In this document: positions 31,705-40,640 of the stretch, piece by piece
Position numbering within the stretch: the first letter of the stretch is position 1
Layout of the letters: the number at the start of each line of letters is the position of its first letter
Assembly: GCF_003001815.1 (NCBI RefSeq)
Contig: NZ_PVMZ01000021.1
Location: 162,529-226,528, forward strand
Origin: Actinoplanes italicus
GTDB taxonomy: Bacteria; Actinomycetota; Actinomycetes; Mycobacteriales; Micromonosporaceae
Length of the DNA: 64,000 nucleotides
Direction: 5' to 3'
Made by a program: the position numbers and the translations under genes
Notes under the pieces: generated by a model
The model's database searches: none
Told to the model about the DNA's origin: nothing
The model's input: the letters and a program-made list of their open reading frames with translations, nothing else

Positions 31705-34218
31705 CTAGTCCTGTTCGTCAGGCTCGTCGGCATTGCGAGCAAGCGCCACGATGGTTACACCTTCTGGGAGGTCCATCAGCTTGACCCCCATTGTGTTCCG
31801 ATCCCGTGTGCGCCGTACAGGCTTCACGGGAGTCCGGATGACACCACCATTGCTGGTGATGGCAAACAGTTCATCCTCCGGGCTGATCACCAGAGCGCCG
31901 ACAAGTCCACCACGACGCTCAGTGATCTTGGCGGTCAGCACCCCCTTACCACCACGCCCCTGCACCGGATACTCCTCGATGGGCGTTCGTTTCGCATACC
32001 CACCGTCGGTGGCGACCAACACATCCATGTCCGCGCGAACCACTTCCATCGCGAGGAGCTCGTCGTTGTCGCCGAACCGCATGCCGATCACACCGGACGT
32101 CGCGCGGCCCATCGGCCGCAGGGCCTCGTCGGTGGCGTTGAAGCGGATGGCCTGGGCCTTCTTGGAGACCAGCAGCAGGTCCTCCTCAGGTGCCACCAGC
32201 GACGCGCCCACCAATTCGTCATCCTCCCGCAGGTTGATGGCGATGATGCCACCGCTGCGGTTGGAGTCAAATTCCTCCAGGCGCGTCTTCTTCACGAGAC
32301 CATTCTTGGTACCGAGCACAAGGTACGGCGCGACCTGGTAATTCGGGATCTGGATGACCTGCGCGATGTGCTCGTCCGGCTGGAACGCCAGCAGGTTCGC
32401 AACGTGCTGGCCCTTCGCCACCCGGCTCGCCTCGGGCAGTTCGTACGCCTTCGCCCGATAAACCCGGCCCTTGTTCGTGAAGAACAGCATCCAGTCGTGG
32501 GTCGAGATGACGAAGAAGTGCGAAACGATGTCGTCCTGGCGCAGTGTGGCGCCACTCACACCCTTACCGCCGCGCTTCTGTGACCGGTACAGATCGGTCT
32601 TGGTGCGCTTGGCGTAACCGGTTCGTGTGATGGTCACCACAACATCCTCGCGGGCGATGAGGTCCTCCATCGAGACCTCGCCGTCGAACGGGATGATCTG
32701 GGTGCGCCGTTCGTCACCGAACTTCGCGACGATCTCGGCCAGCTCCTCGGAGACGATCGCCCGCTGCCGTTCCGGCTTCGCGAGGATGTCCTTGAAGTCG
32801 GCGATCTCGATCTCGATCTTCGCCAGCTCGTCGACGATCCGCTGCCGCTCCAGAGCAGCCAGCCGGCGCAGCTGCATGTCGAGGATCGCGGTCGCCTGGA
32901 TCTCGTCGACGTCGAGCAGCTGCATCAGGCCCTGGCGGGAGTCCTCGACCGTGGGCGAGCGCCGGATCAAGGCGATGACCTCGTCCAGCATGTCCAGCGC
33001 CTTGGCAAGACCGCGCAGGATGTGGGCCCGCTCCTCGGCCTTGCGCAGCCGGTAGGCGGTCCGCCGCTGGATGACCTCGATCTGGTGGTCGACGTAGTAG
33101 CGGATGAACTGCGCCAGGTTGAGCGTGCGGGGCACGCCGTCGACCAGCGCCAGCATGTTGGCGCCGAAGGTCTCCTGCAGCTGGGTGTGCTTGTAGAGGT
33201 TGTTCAGCACCACCTTGGCGACGGCGTCGCGCTTCAGGACCAAGATCAACCGCATGCCGGTACGCCCGGAGGACTCGTCCCGGATGTCGGCGATCCCGGT
33301 GAGCTTGCCCTCCTTGACCAGCTCGGCGATGCGCTCTGCCAGGTTGTCCGGGTTGACCTGGTACGGCAGCTCGGTCACCACGAGACACGGCCGGCCCCGG
33401 GTGTCCTCCTCGACCTCGACCACCGCGCGCATCCGGATCGAGCCGCGGCCGGTCCGGTACGCGTCGTTGATCGCCGACTGGCCGACGATCAGGCCCTTGG
33501 TGGGGAAGTCCGGGCCCTTCACCAGCTCGAGCATCGCCTCAAGGGCGGTCGCCTCGTCCGACTCGGGGTTGTCGAGCTGCCACTGGACGGCGGCGGCGAT
33601 CTCGCGCAGGTTGTGCGGCGGGATCTTGGTGGCCATCCCGACCGCGATGCCCTCGGAGCCGTTGACCAGCAGGTTCGGGAACCGGGCCGGCAGGATCGTC
33701 GGCTCCTTGGTTCGCCCGTCGTAGTTGTCCTGCATGTCGACGGTGTCCTCGTCGATGTCCCGCAGCATCTCCATCGCCAGCGGGGACAGCTTCGCCTCGG
33801 TGTAGCGCATGGCCGCGGGCGGGTCGTTGCCGGGCGAGCCGAAGTTGCCGTTGCTGTCGATCAGCGGGTAGCGCAGCGACCACCGCTGCCCCATGCGCAC
33901 CAGGGCGTCGTAGATCGACGAGTCGCCGTGCGGGTGGTAGTTGCCCATCACGTCGCCGACGATGCGGGCGCACTTGACGTAACCGCGGTCGGGACGGAAG
34001 CCGGCGTCGTACATCGCGTAGAGGATCTTGCGGTGCACCGGCTTGAGGCCGTCCCGGACGTCGGGCAACGCACGGCCGACGATGACGCTCATCGCGTAGT
34101 CGAGGTACGACCGCTGCATCTCGACCTCAAGGCCGACCGGCTCGATGCGCTGCGTCACGCCGCCGCCGATATCGGCCGGGGTCTCGTCGTCGCCGGGGGG
34201 CTCGGGAGTGTCAGTCAC
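31705..34218 (-). CDS. gyrA: DNA gyrase subunit A
   Basis: The product is 837 aa, the normal length. The catalytic Tyr region follows GIIAINLREDDE-type blade sequences at the C-terminal end, and the N-terminal signatures include YAMSVIVGRALPDVRDGLKP (about 41-60). The quinolone-determining segment reads HPHGDSSIYDALVRMGQRWS; Ser and Asp at the E. coli 83/87 equivalents are present, the wild-type sensitive pattern. The C-terminal beta-pinwheel carries the GyrA box-like QRGGKGVSG. GyrA and GyrB introduce negative supercoils ahead of the fork. It lies downstream of gyrB with ~107 nt between, containing a DnaA box. Confidence 0.98.
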   Translation of the reverse strand: MTDTPEPPGDDETPADIGGGVTQRIEPVGLEVEMQRSYLDYAMSVIVGRALPDVRDGLKPVHRKILYAMYDAGFRPDRGYVKCARIVGDVMGNYHPHGDSSIYDALVRMGQRWSLRYPLIDSNGNFGSPGNDPPAAMRYTEAKLSPLAMEMLRDIDEDTVDMQDNYDGRTKEPTILPARFPNLLVNGSEGIAVGMATKIPPHNLREIAAAVQWQLDNPESDEATALEAMLELVKGPDFPTKGLIVGQSAINDAYRTGRGSIRMRAVVEVEEDTRGRPCLVVTELPYQVNPDNLAERIAELVKEGKLTGIADIRDESSGRTGMRLILVLKRDAVAKVVLNNLYKHTQLQETFGANMLALVDGVPRTLNLAQFIRYYVDHQIEVIQRRTAYRLRKAEERAHILRGLAKALDMLDEVIALIRRSPTVEDSRQGLMQLLDVDEIQATAILDMQLRRLAALERQRIVDELAKIEIEIADFKDILAKPERQRAIVSEELAEIVAKFGDERRTQIIPFDGEVSMEDLIAREDVVVTITRTGYAKRTKTDLYRSQKRGGKGVSGATLRQDDIVSHFFVISTHDWMLFFTNKGRVYRAKAYELPEASRVAKGQHVANLLAFQPDEHIAQVIQIPNYQVAPYLVLGTKNGLVKKTRLEEFDSNRSGGIIAINLREDDELVGASLVAPEEDLLLVSKKAQAIRFNATDEALRPMGRATSGVIGMRFGDNDELLAMEVVRADMDVLVATDGGYAKRTPIEEYPVQGRGGKGVLTAKITERRGGLVGALVISPEDELFAITSNGGVIRTPVKPVRRTRDRNTMGVKLMDLPEGVTIVALARNADEPDEQD

Positions 34219-34274
34219 TTTTAACCCTTACTCAAGGTGATGCCGGGCAAATGCTGCCGGAACGGGCATAAGGC

Positions 34275-34283
34275 TGTGGATAA
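34275..34283 (-). promoter_or_regulatory. DnaA box between gyrB and gyrA
   Basis: A perfect TTATCCACA reads on the minus strand in the gyrB-gyrA spacer, with two weaker CTGTGGA motifs at about 34,286 and 34,305. It may allow DnaA to influence gyrA transcription (inference). Confidence 0.6.
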
Positions 34284-34325
34284 CACTGTGGAAAGTGGCC
34301 ATACGCTGTGGATACGGCTCGAGAC

Positions 34326-36278
34326 TTAAATGTCGAGGAACCTGACATCCTTGGCGTTGCGCTGGATGAATGACCGGCGGGCCTCCACGTCCTCACCCAT
34401 CAGCACGCTGAACAGCTCGTCCGCCACCGCGGCGTCGTCGAGCGTCACCTGACGCAGCGTCCGGGTGTCCGGGTTCATCGTGGTGTCCCAGAGCTCGTCG
34501 TAGTTCATCTCGCCGAGACCCTTGAACCGCTGGATGTCGTCCGGCTTCGCGTTCGGCTTCTTCTGCTGGCGCAGCGCGATCAGACCGTCACGCTCACGGT
34601 CGGAGTAGGCGTACTGCGCGTCGTCGCCCCGCTTGTTCCACTTGAGCTTGTAGAGCGGCGGAGAGGCCAGGTAGACGTGTCCCTGCTCGACCATCGGCCG
34701 CATGAAGCGGAACAGCAGAGTCAGCAGCAGCGTCTGGATGTGCTGGCCGTCGACATCGGCGTCGGCCATCAGGATGATCTTGTGGTATCGCAGTTTCGAG
34801 ATGTCGAACTCGTCGTGGATACCGGTGCCCATGGCCGTGATCAGCGCCTGGACCTCGTTGTTCTTCAGCACCCGGTCGATCCGGGCCTTCTCCACGTTGA
34901 GGATCTTGCCGCGGATCGGGAGGATCGCCTGGATCCGGCTCTCCCGGCCGGACTTGGCCGAACCGCCGGCCGAGTCACCCTCGACGATGAACAGCTCGGT
35001 CTCGCGCGGGTCGGTGGACTGGCAGTCGGCCAGCTTGCCGGGCATCGACCCGGACTCCAGCAGAGACTTGCGGCGGGCCAGCTTGCGGGCCTGCTGCGCG
35101 GCGATCCGGGCGCGGGCTGCCTGGTCGGCCTTCGTGATGATCAGCTTGGCGTCCGCCGGGTTCCGGTCGAACCAGTCGGCGAGCTGCTCGTTGCAGACCT
35201 TCTGCACGAAGCTCTTCATGTCGGTGTTGCCGAGCTTCGTCTTCGTCTGGCCCTCGAACTGCGGGTTCGCCAGGGTCACCGAGATGATCGCGGCCAGGCC
35301 CTCGCGAATGTCCTCACCGGACAGTTTCTGGTCGGCCTTGAGGAACTTCTTCTCGACGCCGTACTTGTTGACGATGGTCGTCAGCGCGGCGCGGAAGCCC
35401 TCCTCGTGGGTACCACCCTCGTGCGTGTTGATGCGGTTGGCGAAGGTGTAGACCGACTCGCCGTACGACTCGTTCCACTGCATCGCGATCTCGACCGCCA
35501 TGCCGTCCTCGGGCGCGTCGGCCTCGAACTGGATCACGGTCTTGTGGATGGCGCTCTTGGTGGCGTTGAGGTGCCGTACGAAGTCGGCGATGCCGTCCTC
35601 GTACATGAAGGTGACCTTGCGGTGTTCGCCGTTCTCGTCGACCTGGTCCGGCCGCTGATCGGTGTAGTTGATAGTGAGGGCGCGGTTGAGGAACGCCATC
35701 TCCTGGAGACGCCGGTAGATGGTCTGGTAGTCGAAATCGACCGTCTCGAAGATGTCCGGGTCCGGCCAGAACTGCACGGTCGAGCCGAGCTTGTCGGTCG
35801 GCTCGCCCTTCACCAGCTCACCGGGAATGGAATAGTCGTACTTCTGGCGCCACCAGAAGCCGTCCTTCTGGATCTCGACGGCCATCCTCGTCGAGAGCGC
35901 GTTCACGACGGAGACGCCGACGCCGTGCAGACCGCCGGAGACCTTGTAGGCCTGGCCGTCGAACTTGCCACCCGCGTGCAGCACGGTCAGAGCGACCTCG
36001 ACACCGGGCTTCTTCAGCGTCGGATGCAGGTCGACCGGGAAACCACGGCCGTTGTCGGTGACCGAGACGCCACCGTCGGCGAGCAGGACCACGTCGATGG
36101 TGTCGCAGTAACCGGCCAGCGCCTCGTCGACCGCGTTGTCCACAACCTCCCACACGAGGTGGTGCAGACCGCGCTCACCGGTGGAGCCGATGTACATACC
36201 GGGACGCTTGCGGACCGCTTCCAGGCCTTCGAGCACGGTGATGGAGCCGGCACCGTATTCCTGCTGATTCTCTGACAC
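34326..36278 (-). CDS. gyrB: DNA gyrase subunit B
   Basis: The product is 650 aa, matching actinobacterial GyrB. The GHKL ATPase shows EVVDNAVDEALAGYCDTIDV (about 43-62), the SVTDNGRGFPVDLH box and the GGLHGVGVSVVNALS loop. The TOPRIM acidic residues appear in LFIVEGDSAGGSAKSGR and MADADVDGQHIQTLLL. GTG at 36278 begins SENQQEYGAGSITVLEGLEA, the family-typical N-terminus; longer extensions are implausible. It is head of the gyrB-gyrA-DUF3566 block, transcribed away from oriC. Confidence 0.98.
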   Translation of the reverse strand: MSENQQEYGAGSITVLEGLEAVRKRPGMYIGSTGERGLHHLVWEVVDNAVDEALAGYCDTIDVVLLADGGVSVTDNGRGFPVDLHPTLKKPGVEVALTVLHAGGKFDGQAYKVSGGLHGVGVSVVNALSTRMAVEIQKDGFWWRQKYDYSIPGELVKGEPTDKLGSTVQFWPDPDIFETVDFDYQTIYRRLQEMAFLNRALTINYTDQRPDQVDENGEHRKVTFMYEDGIADFVRHLNATKSAIHKTVIQFEADAPEDGMAVEIAMQWNESYGESVYTFANRINTHEGGTHEEGFRAALTTIVNKYGVEKKFLKADQKLSGEDIREGLAAIISVTLANPQFEGQTKTKLGNTDMKSFVQKVCNEQLADWFDRNPADAKLIITKADQAARARIAAQQARKLARRKSLLESGSMPGKLADCQSTDPRETELFIVEGDSAGGSAKSGRESRIQAILPIRGKILNVEKARIDRVLKNNEVQALITAMGTGIHDEFDISKLRYHKIILMADADVDGQHIQTLLLTLLFRFMRPMVEQGHVYLASPPLYKLKWNKRGDDAQYAYSDRERDGLIALRQQKKPNAKPDDIQRFKGLGEMNYDELWDTTMNPDTRTLRQVTLDDAAVADELFSVLMGEDVEARRSFIQRNAKDVRFLDI

Positions 36279-36823
36279 CCTCGGCCACTTTCTCGCGCCG
36301 GGCCGGTGAGGCCCCGCAACGGGGTTGGCGGGCCCGTCGGCAACGGCGCAGACGCGCACGAGGATCCATCAGATGACACCGCGGAAAGAAGCGGACCACC
36401 GGTGGAACCGTGCGCGCCGGTCGCCGCGGACGGCCCCGCGGATCGTGATCGGCTGGAAAAACCGCATAGCGTGACGATGAGGGACGACTTGGTGGCCGTC
36501 CGCAACGTCATGCACAGTTTTCCCGGTCGCTGTCGATTCTACTCCGCCGGAACGAGTCGGCGAGGGTCCGGCACCCCTTCCGGGTGCCTGAGACTGCCGG
36601 AGAGCGATTTGAGGCGCTACCCGAGTATTCCCCTACACGGCACAGTCGACCCACGCAATGGCAAACGCTGCGGCAGTTTCGACGCTCGGGCGCGCCTGCG
36701 ATGCACGGTGCGCACTCACTGCGACACTGCTCGACAGCGTCCCGCGCCTGTGTCGTAACCTCGCCCGCGCGGGCCGGAGATGGCCGGGTGGTCGCAGGAC
36801 AGGTCGAGGAGGGGTGGCCCCGG
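36279..36823. other. Divergent promoter region between gyrB and the 36.8-kb gene
   Basis: This 545-base stretch holds no convincing gene; two overlapping plus-strand frames are unstructured and Arg-rich. It must contain the gyrB promoter on the minus strand, though no strong -35/-10 pair stands out. An AGGAGGGG site at 36807-36814 serves the gene at 36824. Confidence 0.5.
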
Positions 36824-37390
36824 ATGGCGCACGACAAGGGCCTGGACAACGTCGCGGTGCACTGGCCGCGGACGAACCAGTACTACGACCCGGTGGCTCC
36901 CGCCGAGTTCGTCGACTTCGGAGCGATCGCGGACCGGCCCGAGATCGCGGCGCCGACCGGCGCGCTGGCGCTGCACATCGCCAAGACCGGCACGGTACGC
37001 GCGACCGCGTACACCGAACTCGTCGATCTTCTCCTGGGGTTGGAGGGTGTTCTCTACGCCACCGACGCTGCCGCCGAGGACGAGGACCCGGTCATCGACC
37101 CGGACGGCTGCGCGTGGATCGCGGGCGGTCTCGAGCGGTTCGTCGAGGGCCACGAGAAATTCGGTGACCTGGTCACCTTCGACACCGTCACCGAGGTGCT
37201 CCGGACCGCCATCTCCGCGGGCCGGCTCGCCGAGCAGCAGCTGCGCTGGCTGGACCAGCGGCTCTCCGCGCTGCGCGACGACGCCGGGAACTCACCGCAC
37301 TGGAGCTTCGCGCGCACCGAACTGGCCGTACTGGCCGCTTTCTACCGCCGGTGCGCCGAGCGCGGGTTCGCGATCTTCGCGGATTACTAG
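36824..37390 (+). CDS. Conserved protein of unknown function beside gyrB
   Basis: The product is 188 aa, soluble, mostly helical and acidic. It begins MAHDKGLDNVAVHWPRTNQY and ends with an aromatic-rich segment (AVLAAFYRRCAERGFAIFAD). I do not recognise a family. No catalytic or metal-binding motif is evident. The ATG follows AGGAGGGG by 9 nt; a further in-frame GTG at about 36,788 is possible. It is the only plus-strand gene between gyrB and dnaN, interrupting the gyr-recF co-directional block. GC-rich third positions support a real coding region. Confidence 0.7.
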   Translation: MAHDKGLDNVAVHWPRTNQYYDPVAPAEFVDFGAIADRPEIAAPTGALALHIAKTGTVRATAYTELVDLLLGLEGVLYATDAAAEDEDPVIDPDGCAWIAGGLERFVEGHEKFGDLVTFDTVTEVLRTAISAGRLAEQQLRWLDQRLSALRDDAGNSPHWSFARTELAVLAAFYRRCAERGFAIFADY

Positions 37391-37402
37391 ACCATCAGAT
37401 CG

Positions 37403-37870
37403 CTAGGACTTCCTGATCAACCAGGTCACCCCACCGGCGACGAGAAGCAGCACCAGAGCGGTCCCGCCCCAGAAGATCAGGGTCCGGTCCTCGCCGCCGG
37501 TGGCATGCCCCTCCGACAGCAGCTCGTTGCCGTCGCACAGGTTGGTCTCACCGCCGGTCTCGAACACCCGGTACCGGCCGCCCGCGACGAACTCGTATCC
37601 ACAGGACGCCGAGTCCTTCATGGTGATCAGCGTCACTGAGTCACCGGCCTCGCCCTTGAGCACCGACTCGACGGCGAACCGCACCTCGACCTCGTTGCCG
37701 AACCACGGTTCGTCGACGTCCTCCGCCACGCCGACGAACGCCGTCTCCGACCGCCCGAGCGGATCGGAGTTCTCGGCGCACGAACACGCCCACGCTGGTC
37801 GGGCGGCCACCGGCAGCGGCGCGAGGATGAGCAGCAGCAGAACGAGAAATCGACGCAGATGCAGTGTCAT
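37403..37870 (-). CDS. Secreted NTR/TIMP-like Cys protein with C-terminal membrane anchor
   Basis: The product is 155 aa. The signal peptide (RRFLVLLLLILAPLPVAARP) is followed directly by ACSCAENSDPLG, with the Cys-x-Cys at the mature N-terminus typical of netrin/TIMP-like folds. A beta-rich region (EVEVRFAVESVLKG, DSASCGYEFVAGGRYRVFE) and a C-terminal helix (LIFWGGTALVLLLVAGGVTW) ending in RKS follow. The likely topology is an outward domain anchored by its C-terminus. Two further Cys pair with the first two. Binding partner unknown. Confidence 0.8.
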   Translation of the reverse strand: MTLHLRRFLVLLLLILAPLPVAARPAWACSCAENSDPLGRSETAFVGVAEDVDEPWFGNEVEVRFAVESVLKGEAGDSVTLITMKDSASCGYEFVAGGRYRVFETGGETNLCDGNELLSEGHATGGEDRTLIFWGGTALVLLLVAGGVTWLIRKS

Positions 37871-37903
37871 GCGCGATCAGACGCGCACCGGGCCGGAAAG
37901 GTT

Positions 37904-38605
37904 TCAGCCGTAGGTGTCCCGTGGCCCGCGACCCTGCACGCGCCGGGGCCCACGGCTCCACGACGGCGCGGCCGGACCATGGATGTTGAGCCGGGTGACC
38001 ACGTTGTTGCCCACCTCGCCGGCGATTTTGCGCAGCAACGTGGCGGCGAGCATCCGCAGCTGGGTGGCCCAGGCGGTGGACTCGGCCTCGACGGTCAGCA
38101 CCCCGCCCTCCAGACGCACCGGGCGGCTGTGCGCGGCGATGTCCGGCCCGACCACCTTCTCCCAGGCGCCGAAGACGGTGGCCTCGGCTTTCGGCTTCTC
38201 CCAGCCACGCGTCCGCACCAGCCGCTCCAGCATCGCGCCGAACAACTGCGGGTCGCGCGGATCCGGACCCGGTCCTGAGTAGCCACGCAGACGGCGCCCG
38301 CTGCCCTGCCCGGTCGCGCGACGCGGTTTCTTGGCCGCTTCCCGACGGCGGGCCAAGGCGGCGTCCAGCACGGCGCGGGCCAGGTCGGGCCCGGCAAGGT
38401 CCGCGTTATCCACAGGCTGTGGAGGATCTTTTTCGGGCGTACGCCCAGCGCCCGGCCGGGCTTCGGAGCGTGAAACCGGCTCAGCGCCCCGTGAGGAGCC
38501 CCGCAACTCCCGGTCCTCATCGACCCCCGCCCAGAGATCCCCGAGAGCCTCAGTGAGCCTCTGAGGGGGCTCGCCCGGCTGCTCACGGTCCGAGTCAGGA
38601 AACAC
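37904..38605 (-). CDS. dciA: DciA (DUF721) replicative-helicase loader homologue
   Basis: The product is 233 aa. The C-terminal DUF721 domain shows FGAWEKVVGPDIAAHSRPVR, then LEGGVLTVEAESTAWATQLR and MLAATLLRKIAG (about 148-195). DciA loads or aids DnaB in most bacteria lacking DnaC. A ~100-residue Pro/Arg-rich N-terminal extension, common in actinobacteria, precedes it. The GTG at 38605 overlaps recF by 11 nt, confirming the dnaN-gnd-recF-dciA operon order. A DnaA-box-like TTATCCACA occurs inside the coding region (38407-38415). Confidence 0.9.
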   Translation of the reverse strand: MFPDSDREQPGEPPQRLTEALGDLWAGVDEDRELRGSSRGAEPVSRSEARPGAGRTPEKDPPQPVDNADLAGPDLARAVLDAALARRREAAKKPRRATGQGSGRRLRGYSGPGPDPRDPQLFGAMLERLVRTRGWEKPKAEATVFGAWEKVVGPDIAAHSRPVRLEGGVLTVEAESTAWATQLRMLAATLLRKIAGEVGNNVVTRLNIHGPAAPSWSRGPRRVQGRGPRDTYG

Positions 38606-39725
38606 GGCTCACCGATCCCGTCACGACGTCGAAGCGCGCGCCACGCAGGCTCGCCGGCACGTCCTCCGGAACCGCGCACGTCACCAGCAACTGTGCCGCC
38701 TCGGACACCAGAGCCGCCAGCCGTTCCCGCCGTTGCGTGTCCAGCTCGGCGAAGACGTCGTCGAGGACCAGCACCGGCTCGATGCCGTCCGAACGCAGCA
38801 GGTCGTAGGCGGCCAGCCGCAGCGCGAGGGCGAACGACCAGCTCTCCCCGTGGCTCGCATAGCCCTTCACCGGCAGGTCGCCCAGGTGCAACGCGAGATC
38901 GTCGCGGTGCGGCCCGACCAGGGTCGTGCCCCGCTCGATCTCCACCGGCCGCCGCTCCCGCAGCCGGTCCAGGATCGCCGACTCCAGCGCCGGACGGTCC
39001 GACGGTGGCGACTCACCGAGCCGGGACGCGTACGCGATCGCCGCCGCCCCGCGACCGGGAGCGACCGCGTCGTACGCCTTGGTCAGGTGCGGGGCCAGCG
39101 CCGCGGACAGCTCCAGCCGACCGGCCAGCAGCTCGGCGCCGTGGTGGGCCAGGTGATGGTCCCAGACCTCGAGCGTCGACAGGTCCTGGCCACGGGTGCC
39201 TCCGACCTTGCGGTTCAGGTAGGCGTTGCGCAACAGGGCGTTGCGCTGCTTCACGACCCGGTCGTAGTCGGCACGCACCCCGGCATAGCGGGGCTGCCGG
39301 GCCACCAGCAGATCGTCGAGGTACCGGCGGCGCTCGGACGGGTCGCCACGCACCAGTTCCAGGTCCTCGGGGGCGAACAGCACCATCCGCAGCGCGCCGA
39401 GCACCTCGCGCGGCCGGCGCACCGGTGACCGGTTGAGCCGGGCCCGGTTCGCCCGGCCCGGCACGATCTCCAGCTCGACCAGCAGCTCGCGTCCCTCGTG
39501 GACGATCGCGCAGCGGATCACCGCCGAGGCCGCCCCGGCCCGGACCAGGGGCGCGTCGGTGGCCACCCGGTGACTGTCCAGAGTGGCCACGTAGCCGAGC
39601 GCCTCGATCAGGTTCGTCTTGCCCATCCCGTTCTGGCCGACCAGCACTGACACGCCGGGATCGAGATCGACCGCCACCCGCTCATACGATCGGAAGTCGG
39701 TGAGCTCGACCCGGCGTACGTGCAT
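38595..39725 (-). CDS. recF: DNA replication/repair protein RecF
   Basis: The product is 376 aa. Walker A is GQNGMGKTNLIEAL (about 29-42), and the ABC-signature/Walker B part reads SWSFALALRLAAYDLL and EPVLVLDDVFAELD (about 315-328). RecF, an SMC-like ATPase, acts with RecOR at gapped DNA. Near-standard start MHVRRVELTDFRSYERVAVD. Part of the gnd-recF-dciA chain with 3 nt from gnd. Confidence 0.97.
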   Translation of the reverse strand: MHVRRVELTDFRSYERVAVDLDPGVSVLVGQNGMGKTNLIEALGYVATLDSHRVATDAPLVRAGAASAVIRCAIVHEGRELLVELEIVPGRANRARLNRSPVRRPREVLGALRMVLFAPEDLELVRGDPSERRRYLDDLLVARQPRYAGVRADYDRVVKQRNALLRNAYLNRKVGGTRGQDLSTLEVWDHHLAHHGAELLAGRLELSAALAPHLTKAYDAVAPGRGAAAIAYASRLGESPPSDRPALESAILDRLRERRPVEIERGTTLVGPHRDDLALHLGDLPVKGYASHGESWSFALALRLAAYDLLRSDGIEPVLVLDDVFAELDTQRRERLAALVSEAAQLLVTCAVPEDVPASLRGARFDVVTGSVSRVS

Positions 39726-39728
39726 GGA

Positions 39729-40601
39729 TCAGCGCTTGACGGCGTGGCCACCGAACTGCTGACGCAGCGCGGCGACGGCCTTCATGGCGGGCGAGTCGTC
39801 CTGGCGGGACTGGAAACGCGCGAACAGCGACGCGGCGATGACGTGTGCCGGAACGGCGAGACGCACGGCCTCGTCGACCGTCCAACGGCCCTCACCGGTG
39901 TCGTCGGCGTAACCCTTCAGCGCCTCCAGCTCCGGGTCCTCGTCGAGAGCCCGGTCCAGCAGGTCGAGCAGCCACGACTTGACGACACTGCCCTCACGCC
40001 AGCTCTTGATCACGGCGGGCACGTCGTGGATGTACTCCGAGGCCTTGAGGATCTCGTAGCCCTCGGCGTACGCGTGCATCAGGCCGTACTCGATGCCGTT
40101 GTGAACCATCTTGGCGTAGTGCCCGGCACCGTGGGTGCCGGCGTGCGCGAAGCCGAACTCACCGGCCGGCTTGAGCGCCTCGAAGATCGGCTTGCAGTGC
40201 TCGACCTTGTCGGCCTCGCCGCCGACCATCAGCGCGTAGCCGTTCTTGATGCCCCACACGCCGCCGGAGACGCCGACGTCCAGGTAGTGAATGCCCTTGA
40301 CCTTGAGCCGCTCGGCCCGCGGGGCGTCGTCGGTGAACTTGGAGTTGCCACCGTCGATGATGATGTCGCCGGGCTCGAGGACCTCGGCGAGCTGGTTGAT
40401 GGTGTCCTCGGTGATCTTGCCGGACGGCACCATGGTCCAGACGACCCGCGGCGCCGCCAGTTTCTCGGCCAGCTCAGCCAGGCTGGCAGCGTCGCTTACT
40501 TCCAGGTTCTGGTCGAATCCGACTACTTCGTGCCCCGCGGCACGCAGTCGTTCCCGCATGTTGCCACCCATGCGGCCGAGACCGATCAGGCCGAGTTGCA
40601 T
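39729..40601 (-). CDS. gnd: 6-phosphogluconate dehydrogenase (decarboxylating), short type
   Basis: The product is 290 aa, the shorter GntZ-like enzyme that actinobacteria encode between dnaN and recF. The NAD(P)-binding motif is GLIGLGRMGGNMRERL (about 4-19), the catalytic region DVGVSGGVWGIKNGYALMVG (about 107-126), and AKMVHNGIEYGLMHAYAEGY carries the catalytic Lys-x-x-x-Asn. It oxidises 6-phosphogluconate to ribulose-5-phosphate in the pentose-phosphate pathway. A link to replication is only positional. Confidence 0.96.
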   Translation of the reverse strand: MQLGLIGLGRMGGNMRERLRAAGHEVVGFDQNLEVSDAASLAELAEKLAAPRVVWTMVPSGKITEDTINQLAEVLEPGDIIIDGGNSKFTDDAPRAERLKVKGIHYLDVGVSGGVWGIKNGYALMVGGEADKVEHCKPIFEALKPAGEFGFAHAGTHGAGHYAKMVHNGIEYGLMHAYAEGYEILKASEYIHDVPAVIKSWREGSVVKSWLLDLLDRALDEDPELEALKGYADDTGEGRWTVDEAVRLAVPAHVIAASLFARFQSRQDDSPAMKAVAALRQQFGGHAVKR

Positions 40602-40640
40602 GGTGATCCCCCTAGATGAGCGATTGGTTCAAGCTCAGTA

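Noticed and set aside
34677..36275. Long plus-strand open frame antisense to gyrB (532 codons)
   Set aside because: Shadow of gyrB with Val/Leu/Asp/His-rich composition; no homology expected for an antisense frame.
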